In this document: positions 1-7,900 of the stretch, piece by piece
Position numbering within the stretch: the first letter of the stretch is position 1
Layout: each line of letters opens with the position of its first letter
Assembly (NCBI GenBank): GCA_016720635.1
Contig: JADKKF010000014.1
Location: forward strand, 107,501 to 149,443
Source: Saprospiraceae bacterium
Lineage (GTDB): Bacteria; Bacteroidota; Bacteroidia; Chitinophagales; Saprospiraceae
Direction: 5' to 3'
Length of the DNA: 41,943 nt
Position numbers and translations under genes: made by a program
The notes under the pieces: model-generated
Seen by the model: the letters and a program-made list of their open reading frames with translations, nothing else
What the model was told of the DNA's origin: nothing
Database searches by the model: none

Positions 1-2
1 CC

Positions 3-1031
3 AGCAAAGGTGAATTTATTTTGGGTTTGGTACCGAAAAATGAAGGCGTATCCAATAAACTGACCTTGACTGGCTTGGCTTCCCTTGAATTGCAAAACGC
101 ATTGGCTCAAGGTGAAAAAATTCAAATGTTCTACCGCCAATTGCCTTCGGGTACCCGCGAATTGAAATTAGATTTGGATTGGCCTTATATCGGATTTACT
201 TCGATGGGGGCTGCTGGATCTCTGTATTTATTCAAACGAGATACAAGTTTCTCAGAATTGGGAACATCGGTTGGTCTGACTTTTGATTTGAGTGAAACAT
301 TAAAGCTGAAAGGCACTTATCAATATAAAACTTCGGCGATTTTGACGATCAACAAGGCACAAATATTAAATACGCTGCGTCTTCCATCTTACACGGATTT
401 TAAATTGAATGGATTGGGTTTGGAATTGGACCTCAATCGATTGGATTATATATTTAATCCTAAAAAGGGAATTGCAGCTTCTCTAAAACTCTCAGGTGGT
501 ATCAAGATCATCGAGAAGAACCAATCGGTGTCTAGTCTGATCGACCCCGAAGGGAGGCCTATGGAATACTTGTATGACAGCATCCTGCTAAATGCACAGC
601 AATATCAGGCTCAGGTAGTCCTAAAATATTTTGTGCCAATAAGTAATAATTACATATTGCATGTGCTGAGTCATAGCGGTTATATTTATTCGAATGCTCC
701 CATTTTTGACAATGAGAAATTTCGCTTGGGGGGTAATTTATCCATCCGCGGATTTGAAGAACAAAGGTTTTTAACCAATTCTTTTTCTTATTTGACGATG
801 GAAAATAGATGGATTACTGGACAAAATTCACACTTTTTTGTTGGCGTCGATTATGGATGGTTGGATCTGGATGGACACAATAGAAAATGGACTTTAGGAC
901 TTTCTCTAGGTACTCGATTTGACACCAAAGCGGGTATATTTACCTTATCCTACGCCGTGGGTAGGGTAAAAGAAGAACGATGGTCACTGAAAAATGGAAA
1001 GGTACATATAGGCTATGCGGCTATATTCTAG
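3..1031 (+). CDS. BamA/TamA-like outer membrane beta-barrel protein, 3' part
   Basis: The reading frame is open to the left edge, so the gene starts outside the window and about 342 C-terminal residues are seen. The sequence alternates short polar and aromatic strands typical of an outer membrane barrel. Near the end it has the Omp85-family pattern GGNLSIRGFEEQRF (a GG followed by RGF/RGY, the loop-6 signature of BamA, TamA and two-partner transporters), and it ends in Phe, the usual C-terminal residue of BAM-inserted barrels. Family knowledge: such proteins insert or export outer membrane or surface proteins. Which subfamily it belongs to cannot be decided without the N-terminal POTRA region. 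The stop codon lies where a cassette-like module begins, so the last bases may come from that junction. Confidence 0.8.
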   Translation, partial: SKGEFILGLVPKNEGVSNKLTLTGLASLELQNALAQGEKIQMFYRQLPSGTRELKLDLDWPYIGFTSMGAAGSLYLFKRDTSFSELGTSVGLTFDLSETLKLKGTYQYKTSAILTINKAQILNTLRLPSYTDFKLNGLGLELDLNRLDYIFNPKKGIAASLKLSGGIKIIEKNQSVSSLIDPEGRPMEYLYDSILLNAQQYQAQVVLKYFVPISNNYILHVLSHSGYIYSNAPIFDNEKFRLGGNLSIRGFEEQRFLTNSFSYLTMENRWITGQNSHFFVGVDYGWLDLDGHNRKWTLGLSLGTRFDTKAGIFTLSYAVGRVKEERWSLKNGKVHIGYAAIF

Positions 1032-1068
1032 GTGAAGGCAACCTTAAATGACGAACTAAATAACAAAT

Positions 1069-1851
1069 ATGATACAAAGAGAATTTGCTGACAAAGCCAA
1101 GACAATTTTAGAGCCAGACGACAATGTTATTGGTTTAGCTGTTGTTGGCTCATGGCTGACAAACGAAATGGACGAGTTTTCTGACCTTGACCTAATTCTT
1201 ATAACAAAGCAAAAGATATCTCATGACAAAAATATAATGCTTGACTATGCAAAAAGATTAGGGAATTTTCTATCTGGGTTTACAGGAGAACACGTTGGAG
1301 AACCAAGAGTTTTAATTTGTCTTTATGATAAACCGCTTTTACATGTTGACATAAAATTTGTGACTCTTGACGAGTTTCATTCACGCATTGAAACACCAAT
1401 ACTATTAATTGACAAAAACGGTCAAATTGAAAAAGCAATTCGTAATTCACAAGCTACCTTTCCATACCCAGACTATCAATGGATTGAAGACCGTTTTTGG
1501 ACTTGGATACATTATGCTTTGCTAAAAATAGGACGAGGCGAGTATCTTGAAGCATACGACTTTATGGGATTTTTAAGAATGGTTGTTTTTGGACCCTTGC
1601 TGCACATCAAAAATAATAATTTACCACGTGGCGTTAGGAAAGTTGAAACGAAATTAGGAAGCGAAGATTTAGAAAAATTAAAACTCACAATTCCAACATA
1701 CGACAGACAATCATTATTAAACAGTTTGAGAAATGGAGTATCTTTATATAGACAACTACGGTCAGAACTGTTTGACAACAATGTGAGTTTGCGAAATGAC
1801 ATAGATAAAAAAGTAATGTACTATTTTGATGAAATTGAGAGCAGAAAATAA
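1069..1851 (+). CDS. Nucleotidyltransferase-fold protein (aminoglycoside adenylyltransferase-like)
   Basis: This 260-residue protein carries the polymerase-beta-type nucleotidyltransferase signature: GSW at residues 27-29, then DLD at 39-41 (two metal-binding Asp) and a likely third carboxylate at Asp94 in LHVDIKF. The helical C-terminal half resembles substrate-binding halves of small-molecule adenylyltransferases. The family transfers nucleotides to antibiotics or other small molecules; the substrate here is unknown and resistance should not be assumed. Asp is coded almost only by GAC, unlike the GAT-preferring barrel gene next to it. The gene is followed 10-145 bases later by a long imperfect palindrome. 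Both facts suggest arrival as a mobile single-gene cassette. No promoter of the TAnnTTTG type is seen in the 37 bases before the ATG. Confidence 0.75.
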   Translation: MIQREFADKAKTILEPDDNVIGLAVVGSWLTNEMDEFSDLDLILITKQKISHDKNIMLDYAKRLGNFLSGFTGEHVGEPRVLICLYDKPLLHVDIKFVTLDEFHSRIETPILLIDKNGQIEKAIRNSQATFPYPDYQWIEDRFWTWIHYALLKIGRGEYLEAYDFMGFLRMVVFGPLLHIKNNNLPRGVRKVETKLGSEDLEKLKLTIPTYDRQSLLNSLRNGVSLYRQLRSELFDNNVSLRNDIDKKVMYYFDEIESRK

Positions 1852-1858
1852 ACGAATG

Positions 1859-1996
1859 GCTGCCTATAACAGTACCTACTCAAAAGGCGGGATCTCGTGT
1901 TCCAAAGACAATTTGGCAGTTAAACAAATGTAAATTTTTCAAATCAAGTTTTGTGGTAAAAGTCCCGCCCTTCGGGTAGCTACTAAACGTTGACGG
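1859..1996 (+). repeat. Long imperfect palindrome after the nucleotidyltransferase gene, attC-like
   Basis: A left arm at 1864-1892 (containing ACCTACTCAAAAGGCGGGA) pairs imperfectly with a right arm at 1963-1996 (containing TCCCGCCCTTCGGGTAGCTAC), about 70 bases apart. The outer ends read ATAAC on the left and CGTTG on the right. These resemble degenerate versions of the inverse core (ending AAC) and core (starting GTT) sites of integron attC elements. Mismatches and bulges between the arms also resemble attC, where they set the strand used. The ends do not match the strict seven-base consensus, so the attC reading is an inference. Confidence 0.5.
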
Positions 1997-2000
1997 TTAA

Positions 2001-2144
2001 TCAAAGGGAAATGTAAAAAAGAATATCAAAGGAAATTTAGTTGTTTTAGGAAATGGGTTCCAAAAAAAATCTCAAAAGACGCCAAAAACCGAAATTGAAA
2101 AAGCTTTAAAAATAAAAAAAGAATATGAAAGCGAAAGAAAGTAA
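2001..2144 (+). pseudogene. 5'-truncated RelE/HigB-type toxin remnant
   Basis: An open frame of 47 codons bounded upstream by an in-frame TAA at 1998-2000 reads NLVVLGNGFQKKSQKTPK and then EIEKALKIKKEYESERK. This is the typical C-terminal third of HigB/Gp49-like RelE-superfamily toxins (ribosome-dependent mRNA interferases), where the strand GFxKKxQKTP precedes the last helix. It overlaps the start of the antitoxin gene by 20 bases, the usual higBA arrangement. The N-terminal two thirds and any start codon are missing: the sequence before it belongs to the attC-like palindrome that ends around 1996. The toxin is therefore probably inactive. Confidence 0.7.
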
Positions 2145-2430
2145 TATCGCGACTCTTGACGAAATTCTTGACAATAAATACGGACAACGAGGGGCTGAAA
2201 AAAGAGAACAATGGGAACAAGAATTTGAAAGTTTTCAACTGGGTGTGTTGCTTGAAAATGCAAGACATAAACTTGGTATGACACAAGAAGAACTAGCGGA
2301 AAAGTGCGGAACGAATAAATCTTACATTTCAAGAATTGAAAATAATGCCAGCGACATTCGACTTTCAACATTGATGAAAATTATCCAAACTGGTTTAGGT
2401 GGACAACTAAAGCTGACTTTACAACTCTGA
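2125..2430 (+). CDS. HigA-like XRE-family antitoxin
   Basis: This 101-residue protein has a helix-turn-helix of the Cro/C1 type at about residues 41-92 (LLENARHKLGMTQEELAEK, then the recognition helix around NKSYISRIENN). The N-terminal extension of about 40 residues is where HigA antitoxins of this type usually contact the toxin. HigA proteins neutralise HigB and repress their own operon. The start ATG lies inside the truncated toxin frame, as in intact higBA pairs, so this is an orphan antitoxin left after loss of most of the toxin gene. The promoter that would have lain before the toxin is missing. Confidence 0.8.
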   Translation: MKAKESNIATLDEILDNKYGQRGAEKREQWEQEFESFQLGVLLENARHKLGMTQEELAEKCGTNKSYISRIENNASDIRLSTLMKIIQTGLGGQLKLTLQL

Positions 2431-2442
2431 CAAAAAGAACAA

Positions 2443-2526
2443 GCCGCCAATAAGGATTTGACATAAGCTGGGCATTTGTATATCTGTTGAACTTCTGTGC
2501 TTCTATTAAATTTTAGTGGTAAAAAA
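2443..2526 (+). repeat. Possible remnant of a second attC-like palindrome
   Basis: Directly after the antitoxin gene comes GCCGCCAATAAGG, similar to TGCCTATAAC at 1861, and then a T-rich centre ending in TTTTAGTGGTAAAA. That end closely resembles TTTTGTGGTAAAA at the same relative place in the first palindrome (about 1949-1961). The right arm that should follow is replaced by the structured repeat beginning near 2527. I infer a second cassette end cut by that repeat; the support is similarity of short segments only. Confidence 0.35.
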
Positions 2527-2665
2527 TCGCGAAGCCCGAGACCGATCCAAGCGCGTGAGTGATAGTGGTGGTCATATCACCACGTGGTGATTTGAGTCTA
2601 GAATAGACCGCAGCCACGAATAGCACGACCCGATCTCGTGTTCACATGAGAGAAGGGACACGCCC
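2527..2665 (-). repeat. Structured intergenic repeat, copy E
   Basis: Read on the minus strand it begins with GGGCGTGTCCC 12 bases after the lpxD-like stop codon, then GGGTCGTG, and contains a perfect 16-base palindrome at 2576-2591 (ATCACCAC/GTGGTGAT). It is the most diverged of five related elements in the window; the first hairpin is imperfect here. The position just after a stop codon and in the same direction as the gene matches copies B and D, so it may end or stabilise the transcript. Confidence 0.5.
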
Positions 2666-2676
2666 AAAAAACAAAA

Positions 2677-3612
2677 TTAATCTTGCATACTCTTCAAGAT
2701 ATCAGGCAATTGCCTGATCAATGCCAGTTCCTTGTATTTTTCTCGCACTTCCCCAGCGGGGATGCCAAAATAAGTTTTGCCGTTGCCTTCGATGGATTTC
2801 GTAACGCCAGATTTGGCCAAAATGGTTGCTCCCGCACCTATGACGATGTTTTGTGCGATGCCAATTTGACCGTATATAACCACATCGTCTTCAATGATGG
2901 TCTTGCCACCAATCCCCACCTGCGCCGCGAAAAGGCATCTCTTACCGATGACCGCCCCGTGTCCGATATGTATCAACGAATCAAATTTGGTTCCATCGCC
3001 GATGATGGTATCACCAGAAACACCCTTGTTGATCGTGCAGTTGGCGCCAATTTCGACATCGCTACCCATGACTACGCGACCATTCGAGTGCCACTTGGTG
3101 TAGCCAGGATTGTTTTTCTTATAATAAAAGGCATCAGAGCCGATCACCGCCCCTGCATGGATATTAACTCTGTCGCCAAGCACCGTATCTGAGCCAATAT
3201 AGCAGTTGGCTTGAAGATGACAGTTTTTGCCAATCACTACTCGGTGGCTGATGACGACCCCAGGCTCGATAATGGTGCCTTCGCCGATGGTGGCCGTTTC
3301 ACTGATTTGAGCCGTGTTGGGTATAAATGGGCAAAAACGCTTGGAGAGGGAATTGTAGGCCTCGAAAGGATCCTTGACCAAAAGAATGGTTTTGCCAGGA
3401 GGACAGTCCACGGGTTCATTCAAGATGATGATCGAAGCATCAGACTGAAGCGATCTTTCGAAGTATTTTGGTAGGTCTGAAAATGTTATATCTCCAGGGG
3501 TGACTTTGTGTATTTCATTCAGACCAGTACATAAAATTGATTTATTTCCAATAATTTGAGCATTTATAAACTGCGCGATGTCTTCGACTGGTACTGGTTT
3601 ATGGAATTTCAT
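2677..3612 (-). CDS. LpxD-like UDP-3-O-acylglucosamine N-acyltransferase
   Basis: This 311-residue protein has an N-terminal domain of about 95 residues (uridine-binding type in LpxD), then a left-handed beta-helix of hexapeptide repeats at roughly 100-275 (many [IV]G-x4 turns such as AVIGSD, TIIGDG, HGAVIGKR) and a C-terminal helix. LpxD adds the second 3-hydroxyacyl chain from acyl-ACP to UDP-acyl-glucosamine in lipid A synthesis at the inner face of the cytoplasmic membrane. The HIGH motif at 215-218 places His218 where the catalytic His of LpxD is expected. It is somewhat shorter than the usual 340 residues, and Bacteroidota often carry a second LpxD-like paralogue, so it may be that paralogue, not the main lpxD. 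It is transcribed alone, with structured repeats on both sides. Confidence 0.8.
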   Translation of the reverse strand: MKFHKPVPVEDIAQFINAQIIGNKSILCTGLNEIHKVTPGDITFSDLPKYFERSLQSDASIIILNEPVDCPPGKTILLVKDPFEAYNSLSKRFCPFIPNTAQISETATIGEGTIIEPGVVISHRVVIGKNCHLQANCYIGSDTVLGDRVNIHAGAVIGSDAFYYKKNNPGYTKWHSNGRVVMGSDVEIGANCTINKGVSGDTIIGDGTKFDSLIHIGHGAVIGKRCLFAAQVGIGGKTIIEDDVVIYGQIGIAQNIVIGAGATILAKSGVTKSIEGNGKTYFGIPAGEVREKYKELALIRQLPDILKSMQD

Positions 3613-3704
3613 CCTTTAGCTTTATTTAATTTTTGATAAACTTACCCTAAATAGTAGAGATACACAATTGAGACATACGTTGCGTTGGATAAATTTTTTT
3701 TTTA

Positions 3705-3835
3705 TGGCGTATCCTCGACTAGGTCGAGGTCAGGCCTTGCATGACTCCGCTTCGCTTCGGTCCCACCTCTCACAATTTATCCATAATCGAGGTTGGACCC
3801 GACTTTGTCGGTCATTACAGTCCTTAACGCGCTCC
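3705..3835 (+). repeat. Structured intergenic repeat, copy A
   Basis: It starts with TGGCGTATCCTCGAC. Hairpin 1 pairs 3713-3719 with 3723-3729 (CCTCGAC/GTCGAGG). The conserved core CTTCGCTTCGGTC lies at about 3750-3762. Hairpin 2 pairs 3759-3769 with 3789-3799 (11 pairs, one mismatch). The rest of the 3613-4040 gap is AT-rich, with a run of ten or more T just before the element; I see no gene or convincing promoter there. Confidence 0.65.
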
Positions 3836-4040
3836 AAATTAACAAATAAAAACTAAAAATAAAATGGCGGTAAGGTAAATCAAAATAAAGGTTTGACAAT
3901 ATGTAATTATTGAATACATTTCCATATTTTTGTAAGGCAGAAAAGCTTTACCATAAGGGAAATTGATTAGTTTGTTCATTACCACATTTTTATGTAATAT
4001 AATTAAGTGTAATGTATCTATTGTTTCTAATATCGTTTGC

Positions 4041-4986
4041 ATGAAAAATAAATTTTTGTCAAGAATTATGGGAGATTTTTTAAGAATGAAGGGAGCTTTT
4101 CGAGCTTTTTTTTGTTGTTATTTTCCTCGTTTTTAGTCAGGCTTATCTAAGCGCCCAAGGATTGATTGTCAATGAGATATCTCAAGGTCCTACTGCTAAT
4201 CAAGAGTGGGCGGAGTTGGTAGTCGTAGGGGGCACCTCAGGTTGCGAAACCGTGGACTTGAGGGGCTGGATCATCGATGACAACAATGGGGATTTTAACA
4301 GTTGTGGTCTGGGATTAGGTGCTATTAGTGGATCGGGTATCGCACCTGGTCATATACGCTTTGCTAACGTACCCTATTGGTCAGCTATACCTGTAGGAAC
4401 TATTATCCTTATTTATGACAATACTTGGACGTCTGCTCCTGGCTTAAATACCGATTATTGTGATTTTCTTATAACCTTTCCTATGGACGGCACCGTTCAA
4501 AGTACTTACTTTGAAGCCACTGTCGATAGACCAACGACCCCAGCTGGTGGCAACTGCACCACAACAAGAACGTGTCCTAATGGTGTTGGTTCAGCGACAT
4601 TGGGAGATCCAACATATATTCCATCAAATTATTTAACAACTCCTAGTTTTGGTAGTATTAGTGGAATCATGGGGCTCGCAAACATTGGAGATGCCTTTCA
4701 AGTTAGAACTCCTACTGGAGCATATTATCATGGATTATCTTATGGAATAACAGATCCAAATCCTAGCTCACCTTGTCCTGGTGCGCCTTTTGGAAATTCT
4801 ATTACTGGGGGCCCAGATGGCTTACACGTCTCCAATATTGGAGGAGGCGACAGGGGATATGCATTTCTAAATACAACCGATGATAATTATAGAGCAGTGG
4901 GTAATTATTCTGTAGTTTTGCCCGCTTCAAGCCAAACACCAGGGCTCCAAATAACTGTGCAAATGCTACCTGGATTTGGTCAATGA
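4041..4986 (+). CDS. Giant T9SS adhesin, N-terminal part (signal peptide and lamin-tail-like domain), frameshifted
   Basis: This is the start of the adhesin that continues at 4983. From ATG 4041 (or the in-frame ATG 4086) the frame gives a basic start and, if one T of the eight-T run at 4106-4113 is removed, a Sec signal ending FLVFSQAYLSAQG. As sequenced the run puts a TAG at about 4134. From 4162 the frame is open and reads LIVNEISQG followed by EWAELVV and DLRGWIIDD, the pattern of lamin-tail (LTD) domains found at the start of many secreted Bacteroidota proteins. Near 4942-4944 one G appears to be missing: adding it gives SSQTPGAPNNCANATW and joins the frame of the next part. Without it the frame ends at 4986. 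Confidence 0.75.
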
Positions 4987-7900
4987 GAAAGCCACGAAAT
5001 GCGGAATTTACAACGGCGCCAACAGTCTCTGGACCATCTTGGACGTGCAATTCAAGAAAAGCCACCAGCACGAGCTTGTGTTTTCCCGCTTCAACTGTAA
5101 TAGCCATGACGCCACCTTGTAGTAGTGGTATCAGTTACACATATCAATGGTCATCCTCAGATCCTAGTGTAGCCGCTGTCCCAGCTGGAGCCATGAATTT
5201 TACTACTGCTAGTTCCATCAATGTGTCAGCAGTTGGTTCGGGTACAGCAGATATCGAAGTAATTGTAAAAATGCAGACCACATTGACATTTGGAGGTGTA
5301 CCATGTCCAGTTGAATCGGTTTTAAATTATGCATTCCCAGTAGTTGTTAATTCCTTTACAGCCACAGCTGCACCTGTGGATGCAACATTCTGTGCGGGTG
5401 CTAGTTTCCAACTCATGTCATCCGCTGGGTCCACGAGGACATGGAGCGGACCAGGAGGTTATACATCATCCTTTCAAAATCCAACCAGAACGTCTATAAC
5501 GACAGCAATGTCGGGGACATATTGCGTGACAGTAACAGCGGTAAGCGGATGTAAAAGCACCTCTTGTGTCGTCATTACGGTAGGGTCAAACCCAACGGCG
5601 GTTGCAGGGCCCAATGTTACAGCTTGTAGTGGTGCCGACATCACTCTGAATTCGAGCGGAGCTGGATTGGGAGGTTCCTATAATTGGGGCGGGCCATCTG
5701 GTTTCAGTTCATCAGATCAAAATCCCATAATTTCAGGGGCTACCACGAGTAACTCAGGGATTTACACAGTCACAGTAACGAATGCTGCAGGATGCAGATC
5801 CACATCGACTATGTCGGTCACTATCCAGAATATTCCTAATGCCGCAATCAATGGGTCCTTGACCTTGTGCGCAGGAGCGAGTCTAAACTTAACGGCCACA
5901 GGTGGTGGAACCTACGCATGGAGCAGTCCACCAGGAGGAGCAACGGCTGTGGTGACCGTTTCGCCTGTTTCAAATACAGATTATACGGTGACGGTGACGA
6001 ATGGAGGCTGTACGAGTACGGCGTCTGTTAGTGTGACAATAACACCACCGCCAACTGCGATGATAAGCGGTAATCTAACGATTTGCAACGGAGAAAGCAC
6101 CCAACTTACTGCAACTGGCGGAACCAATTATACATGGAGCAGCCCCCCAGGTGGAGCGATAGATAATATCACAGTGAACCCAATCACCAACACGACATAC
6201 ACCGTCACAGTAACGGACAATGGCTGCAAAAGCACAAGTAGCGTAAGAGTGGTTGTAAAACCATTGCCAACGGCGACGATTGCAGGGAATTTAACCATCT
6301 GCGAAGGCCAAAGCACGATACTGACCGCAGGAGGTGGCGGTACCTATGAATGGGAGGATAACAGTACGACCAATCCAAGGACAGTAAGCCCCACGACGAC
6401 CACCCAATACACGGTCAGCGTAACGAATAACGGCTGTACGAGTGTATCAAACGTACAAGTAACTGTACGCCCTATCCCAGTAGCCGCTATCAATGGGTCC
6501 TTGACTTTGTGTGCAGGAGCGAGTCTGAACTTAACAGCCACTGGAGGCGGCACCTACGCATGGAGCAGCCCTCCAGGAGGAGCAACGGCTGCGGTGACCG
6601 TTTCGCCTAGTGTTGACACAGACTATACGGTGACGGTGACGAATGGTGGATGTACCAGCACGGCATCAGTTAGTGTGACCATTACACCGCCCCCAACTGC
6701 GATGATAAGCGGTAACCTAACGATTTGCAACGGCGAAAGCACCCAACTTACAGCCAGTGGCGGAACGAATTACACTTGGAGCAGTCCCCCAGGCGGAGCG
6801 ATAGATAATATCACAGTAAACCCAGTGACGAACACGACATACACCGTTACAGTAACAGACGATGGCTGCAAAAGCACAAGTAGCGTACGAGTGGTTGTAA
6901 AACCATTGCCAACGGCGACGATAGCTGGAAATTTAACCATCTGCGAAGGCCAAAGCACGATACTGACCGCAGGAGGTGGAGGTACCTATGAATGGGAGGA
7001 TAACAGTACGACCAATCCAAGGACAGTAAGCCCCACGACGACCACCCAATACACGGTCAGCGTAACGAATAACGGATGTACGAGTGTTTCAAATGTTCTA
7101 GTGACGGTACGCCCTATCCCAGTAGCCGCGATCAATGGATCCTTGACCTTATGCGCAGGAGCGAGTTTGAACTTAACGGCCACAGGTGGTGGAACCTACG
7201 CATGGAGCAGTCCACCAGGAGGAGCAACGGCTGTGGTGACCGTTTCGCCTAGTGTTGACACAGACTATACGGTGACGGTGACGAATGGAGGATGTACCAG
7301 CACGGCATCTGTTAGTGTGACGATAACACCACCGCCAACTGCGATGATAAGCGGTAATCTGACGATATGCAACGGAGAAAGCACCCAACTTACTGCCACA
7401 GGTGGAACCAATTATACATGGAGCAGTCCCCCTGGCGGAGCGATAGATAATATCACAGTAAACCCAATCACGAACACGACATACACCGTTACAGTAACCG
7501 ACAATGGCTGTAAAAGTACCAGCAGCGTTCGAGTAGTTGTAAAACCATTGCCAACGGCTACGATAGCAGGGAATTTAACCATCTGCGAAGGCCAAAGCAC
7601 GATACTGACCGCAGGAGGTGGCGGCACCTATGAATGGGAGGATAACAGCACGACCAATCCAAGGACAGTAAGCCCCACAACGACCACCCAATACACGGTC
7701 AGCGTAACGAATAACGGCTGTACGAGTGTTTCAAATGTACAAGTGACGGTGCGCCCAATCCCAGTAGCCGCTATCAATGGGTCCTTGACCTTGTGTGCAG
7801 GAGCGAGTCTGAACTTAACAGCCACAGGAGGTGGCACCTACGCATGGAGCAGTCCTCCAGGAGGAGCAACAGCTGTAGTGACCGTATCGCCAGTAATAGA

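Noticed and set aside
2683..3474. Plus-strand open frames opposite the lpxD-like gene
   Set aside because: The minus-strand protein has continuous hexapeptide repeats and conserved motifs; the opposite frames are low-complexity shadows.
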